A stretch of 64,000 nucleotides of DNA from Symsagittifera roscoffensis (Eukaryota; Xenacoelomorpha; Acoela; Convolutidae). Made by a program: the position numbers and the translations under genes. Under the pieces are notes generated by a model that searched no databases, had not been told where the DNA came from, and saw nothing but the letters and a program-made list of their open reading frames with translations. Positions 61,492 through 64,000 of the stretch are shown piece after piece (positions within the stretch are counted from its first letter, which is position 1; the number at the start of each line of letters is the position of its first letter). Where the stretch lies: contig NC_087067.1 of assembly GCF_963678635.1 (NCBI RefSeq), positions 13,180,844-13,244,843 of the forward strand, written 5' to 3'.

Positions 61492-63362
61492 AGCAAGAAG
61501 GAACAGCGAGTGACGCGGTGATTACCACCTTTGTGCCTCCTAGCCTGGAAACACGCTTGGGTACGGTCCCGGCCGTCACGAACTACAGGCAACAGAGCTC
61601 CAGCGAACCAGGTCAAAGGACAGACGTACAGGATCGATTGGGAGAAGCGCCGATGAGGAGGACCATCTATCCTAGGAGAAGAATAGGACCTGTCAACCCA
61701 ATCGAAGAGACAGTCGACACGTCTAGATCGGACACTAGATCGGAGACGACAAGTACCAGTCGAGAGGAGAGACGCCCGGGCAGAGGCTCGTTGATGTGGT
61801 CAAGACCCATACCGTCTCCCTGGCATGTATACAAAGGCGAGCTAATGAAGCTGGATCTCCAGAGGGTAAGCTTCATCGAAGATGCAAGGAGGATGCTGAA
61901 TGGAGCGACGCTGTCCGTCAGCAGATTGTACTCGATAACCGGCGTAGACTGGTTGATAGCCGCTAGCATAAATTTCAGCTCCACGACGGCCTTGAGATTT
62001 GCTGACCTAGAGGGACTGCCCTCTAACAACACAATGGGACCAGTGAACGCGAGACCATTGCAAGACGTGAGGTTGAATCATGACGAAGGGAATCGAGAAG
62101 AGAGACCTGGAAGATTTCTAGTGACAAGGGCGCCGATCGGACAACATGTGAAGATGTTCAGGCAAGTAAGCTCACCTCCTGGTCATGTGAAGGAGAGAAT
62201 ATACCCAAAACTAGTGAATCAAGATGGTGATGCCCAAAGATACGGCGGATTGAAAGCGATAACGAAAGATGAGACCATCTTCGCCGCCTATGACAAAGCA
62301 GAAATGAGGAAGGCCAAGATTATGATAGTAGCGAATTCAGAGTTCTTGTACACCTCCAAGTCTCTGTTTTGGCCGGACGTCATAATGTTGGCAGCGGTCG
62401 ACCTGGACCTACTGCAATCGATATCTCTGGCTATAGGGGTACAAAGGCAGACGGACATGAACCCAATTACGATCGTGTTTGCTGGCATCAATGACCGTCT
62501 ACACAGTAGAGGTTTTCTGAGCAGACTCAGAGATCCTACAACGGCAGAGAACGCTGTGTGGCCAGCGATAAAAAATATCCTTGAGTCGATGGGTGAAGTG
62601 GTGGAGGCGACGAAGGAGGGGTCGTTCACCAAAGTGACACCGAGAATAGTATTCGCGTTGTCTCCGGGGTATGCACATCTCCCAGATGGACTAAAATTCG
62701 TGTATGCGATTGTGACCTTGCTTTCGGAAAGAAAATATGACGTGATCATATCAGCCCCGAATCGCATGATAGAGATGGAGATCCTGAGGCCACTCAAGGC
62801 TGAACTACCTGCAGTGTGGTCAGATATCTCAAACGCGATGAGAGGATTCAAGGACCATGCGCTACACATGTTAGTGTTGGACGAGGTGCTGGGGTTGGCA
62901 CTGTCCAATTTCAGTCGACAGCTCAAACTGAAACCGGGAATAGACGACGACCATCGAGTGATCGCGGCGATGTCCAACGACTTATGGTTCCGAGCAATGG
63001 AAGTGACAGGTGAAAACACGAGAAGGAAAAATTCACTAGAGACGAGAGCTCATTTAGAGGCGATGGTTTTGAGAACCAAGCCGGAAGCCAACCAGTGGCT
63101 ACACCTGAATCCTAGAGTAGCGGCATTGGGTGGAGATGCTTTTGAGCAAGGCCCCGTGATGATCACAAAGATACATGCCTACTTGTTGAAGGAGGTGAAC
63201 CTGGCGGAAAATGCCGGAGAAAAGACCGCTGAATTTGTGAACAGAATGTGTCAGATTACTCTGGAAACCTTCTGGACCCAGGAAGTGAGGGGACATGAGG
63301 GCTTTGAACGGACAGACAGCATGCTAGAAGGGTTGGGAGCCGGATGGACCGCGTCCTTCTAG
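61422..63362 (+). CDS. post-pol ORF: large unrecognised protein with a second GxND-like motif
   Basis: 646 codons, open throughout, strongly coding in composition. The meaningful part begins near 61490, where it takes over from the SGNH-domain frame; the first ~20 codons are probably the wrong frame. Residues 40-130 are Arg/Ser/Thr-rich. A conserved-looking globular part follows: WHVYKGELMKLDLQRVSF, RLYSITGVDWLIAASINFSS, DGDAQRYGGLKAITKDETIF. ITIVFAGINDRLHSRGFL looks like an SGNH block III (GxND). TVTLL-like and ALSPGYAHLPDG segments come after. No transmembrane helix is obvious. I do not know its function; I have an unverified memory of similar proteins in Caenorhabditis. It ends at TAG 63360, but the same frame continues beyond. 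Confidence 0.7.
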   Translation: MVESSLPRAVGRTRGGTLDTGVLKQEGTASDAVITTFVPPSLETRLGTVPAVTNYRQQSSSEPGQRTDVQDRLGEAPMRRTIYPRRRIGPVNPIEETVDTSRSDTRSETTSTSREERRPGRGSLMWSRPIPSPWHVYKGELMKLDLQRVSFIEDARRMLNGATLSVSRLYSITGVDWLIAASINFSSTTALRFADLEGLPSNNTMGPVNARPLQDVRLNHDEGNREERPGRFLVTRAPIGQHVKMFRQVSSPPGHVKERIYPKLVNQDGDAQRYGGLKAITKDETIFAAYDKAEMRKAKIMIVANSEFLYTSKSLFWPDVIMLAAVDLDLLQSISLAIGVQRQTDMNPITIVFAGINDRLHSRGFLSRLRDPTTAENAVWPAIKNILESMGEVVEATKEGSFTKVTPRIVFALSPGYAHLPDGLKFVYAIVTLLSERKYDVIISAPNRMIEMEILRPLKAELPAVWSDISNAMRGFKDHALHMLVLDEVLGLALSNFSRQLKLKPGIDDDHRVIAAMSNDLWFRAMEVTGENTRRKNSLETRAHLEAMVLRTKPEANQWLHLNPRVAALGGDAFEQGPVMITKIHAYLLKEVNLAENAGEKTAEFVNRMCQITLETFWTQEVRGHEGFERTDSMLEGLGAGWTASF

Positions 63363-63626
63363 GCAAAAGTTTACCCGAAAGTCTCGCATTACTTGATAAA
63401 AGAATTCCTCCAAGCAGTAGTGGAAGTATCGATAGTGGAACTAATAGCCTTGTTCGTGACATTTGGAGCAGAGAGTTTCGTGAAAGGACCGGCGATGCTG
63501 TGCACCGAAGGAATTCAGAACCTGCGGTTAGATGGACTTCTGACATTGATTGCGATTACCCACGGAAACTTGGGAGGACTGATGAAACTGACACGTTGTC
63601 CAGAGCAAATGAGAGAGAGAGAGTGA
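63363..63626 (+). CDS. continuation of the post-pol protein after an in-frame TAG
   Basis: Same frame as the preceding ORF, starting directly after the TAG at 63360-63362 (AKVYPKVSHYLIKEFL) and running to TGA 63624-63626. The last residues come from a GAGAGAGAG run, where the reading frame probably changes. Hydrophobic helices (VEVSIVELIALFVTF) are present but short of a clear membrane segment. Confidence 0.6.
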   Translation, partial: AKVYPKVSHYLIKEFLQAVVEVSIVELIALFVTFGAESFVKGPAMLCTEGIQNLRLDGLLTLIAITHGNLGGLMKLTRCPEQMRERE

Positions 63627-64000
63627 GGAACTTAGATATGAAGAAGTCGACGGATTCGTGGAATAAGATAAGAGACCTGAGACACACTCTTATCCAATAT
63701 TTCTTACAACAAAATCGCTTTGGAACGGGAGAAGACGAGACTATTGAAAGAGAGGAAGATGTTTGGCGACATAATGGAGGCATGCCCCTGTTAACTGATC
63801 TGAGCTTGGCTATGAGAACCGATCCCTTAGCGCTGATCAGAGGAGTCACGGAGTTTGTGACAGTGATCTATGGACCAGCAGTCACGTTTGCGTTCCCTGA
63901 CGTTAAGGTGGAGGCATATAGGAGGTCGGTGCTGCACCTGAACCTCAAATCAGCAGTGGACGGTAGTACACTGAACTGGTGTGAACAGCACACATTGCGG
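63623..64000 (+). CDS. further continuation of the post-pol protein, open to the window edge
   Basis: From 63623 the third frame is open for 126 codons without a stop to the end of the window. The composition is clearly protein-like (SWNKIRDLRHTLIQYFLQQN; PLLTDLSLAMRTDPLALIRG; FVTVIYGPAVTFAFPD). It takes over from the previous frame within the GA-repeat at about 63611-63624. No family recognised. The protein therefore extends beyond the window. Confidence 0.6.
   Translation, partial: MRNLDMKKSTDSWNKIRDLRHTLIQYFLQQNRFGTGEDETIEREEDVWRHNGGMPLLTDLSLAMRTDPLALIRGVTEFVTVIYGPAVTFAFPDVKVEAYRRSVLHLNLKSAVDGSTLNWCEQHTLR

Larger units (their letters stand above)
46400..64000 (+). mobile_element. large Ty3/gypsy-type LTR retrotransposon, right end beyond the window
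   Basis: It has a leader/LTR-like region (about 46.4-51.1 kb) with internal identical duplications, then gag (51.16 kb), CCHC nucleocapsid, aspartic protease, reverse transcriptase with RNase H, integrase with a DX35E core, and at least 4.2 kb of post-integrase coding sequence. The domain order PR-RT-RH-IN is that of Ty3/gypsy (Metaviridae-like) elements. The GC-richer, densely coding sequence contrasts with the AT-rich host. The 3' LTR is outside, so LTR limits cannot be set by comparison; a TGG at 51096 could start the primer-binding site. The element exceeds 13 kb from gag to the window edge. Several frameshifts and stops break its genes. Confidence 0.95.

Noticed and set aside
62288-63019. 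243-codon minus-strand ORF
   Set aside because: Antisense shadow of the strongly coding post-pol frame; no motif of its own.

Overview
The window is AT-rich animal nuclear DNA: split genes with GT-AG introns (and one GC-AG intron) of up to about 5 kb, dispersed repeats inside introns, tRNA-like SINE fragments, one non-LTR retrotransposon and one very large Ty3/gypsy LTR retrotransposon. My best guess is a nematode. The reasons are inference only: splice acceptors are T-rich, the uridylyltransferase gene has an acceptor 9 bases before its first ATG (as expected for spliced-leader trans-splicing), and I have an unverified memory that proteins like the post-pol ORFs of the LTR element occur in Caenorhabditis predicted proteomes. 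Nothing prokaryotic (operons, Shine-Dalgarno sites, CRISPR) is present.

Layout. 1-778: the 3' end of an unrecognised plus-strand gene. About 3004-11635, minus strand: a MALSU1/RsfS-family mitochondrial ribosome-assembly factor with a 5.5-kb intron full of repeats. 12.3-14.4 kb: a 2.1-kb element with a ~168-bp internal period. 16982-33030, minus strand: a complete 11-exon terminal uridylyltransferase gene. Its exons sum to an exact 812-codon frame, with catalytic triad, PAP-associated domain, CCHC knuckle and a Q/N/Y-rich tail; the introns are packed with SINEs and other repeats. 33.2-38.8 kb: intergenic repeats, including second copies of families met earlier. 39.0-40.9 kb: a 5'-truncated non-LTR retrotransposon. 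41.9-45.3 kb: a segmental duplication. From about 46.4 kb to the right edge: an LTR retrotransposon leader with identical 278-bp and 954-bp repeats and a recurrent GGAGGGG motif, then gag, protease, RT/RNase H, integrase and more than 4 kb of post-integrase coding sequence.

How the parts relate. The three host genes have no obvious shared pathway beyond RNA/ribosome biology. The retroelement is compositionally distinct (visibly more GC-rich, dense coding) and dominates the right third. Its gag-pol is broken by several frameshifts and in-frame stops, so this copy is probably dead, or the assembly carries indels. The most unusual content is the post-pol region. It encodes an SGNH-hydrolase-like domain (GDS, GTND and DGIH blocks, the last in a shifted frame), followed by a long unrecognised protein still open at the window edge. 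This is where an env gene would sit in some Ty3/gypsy elements.
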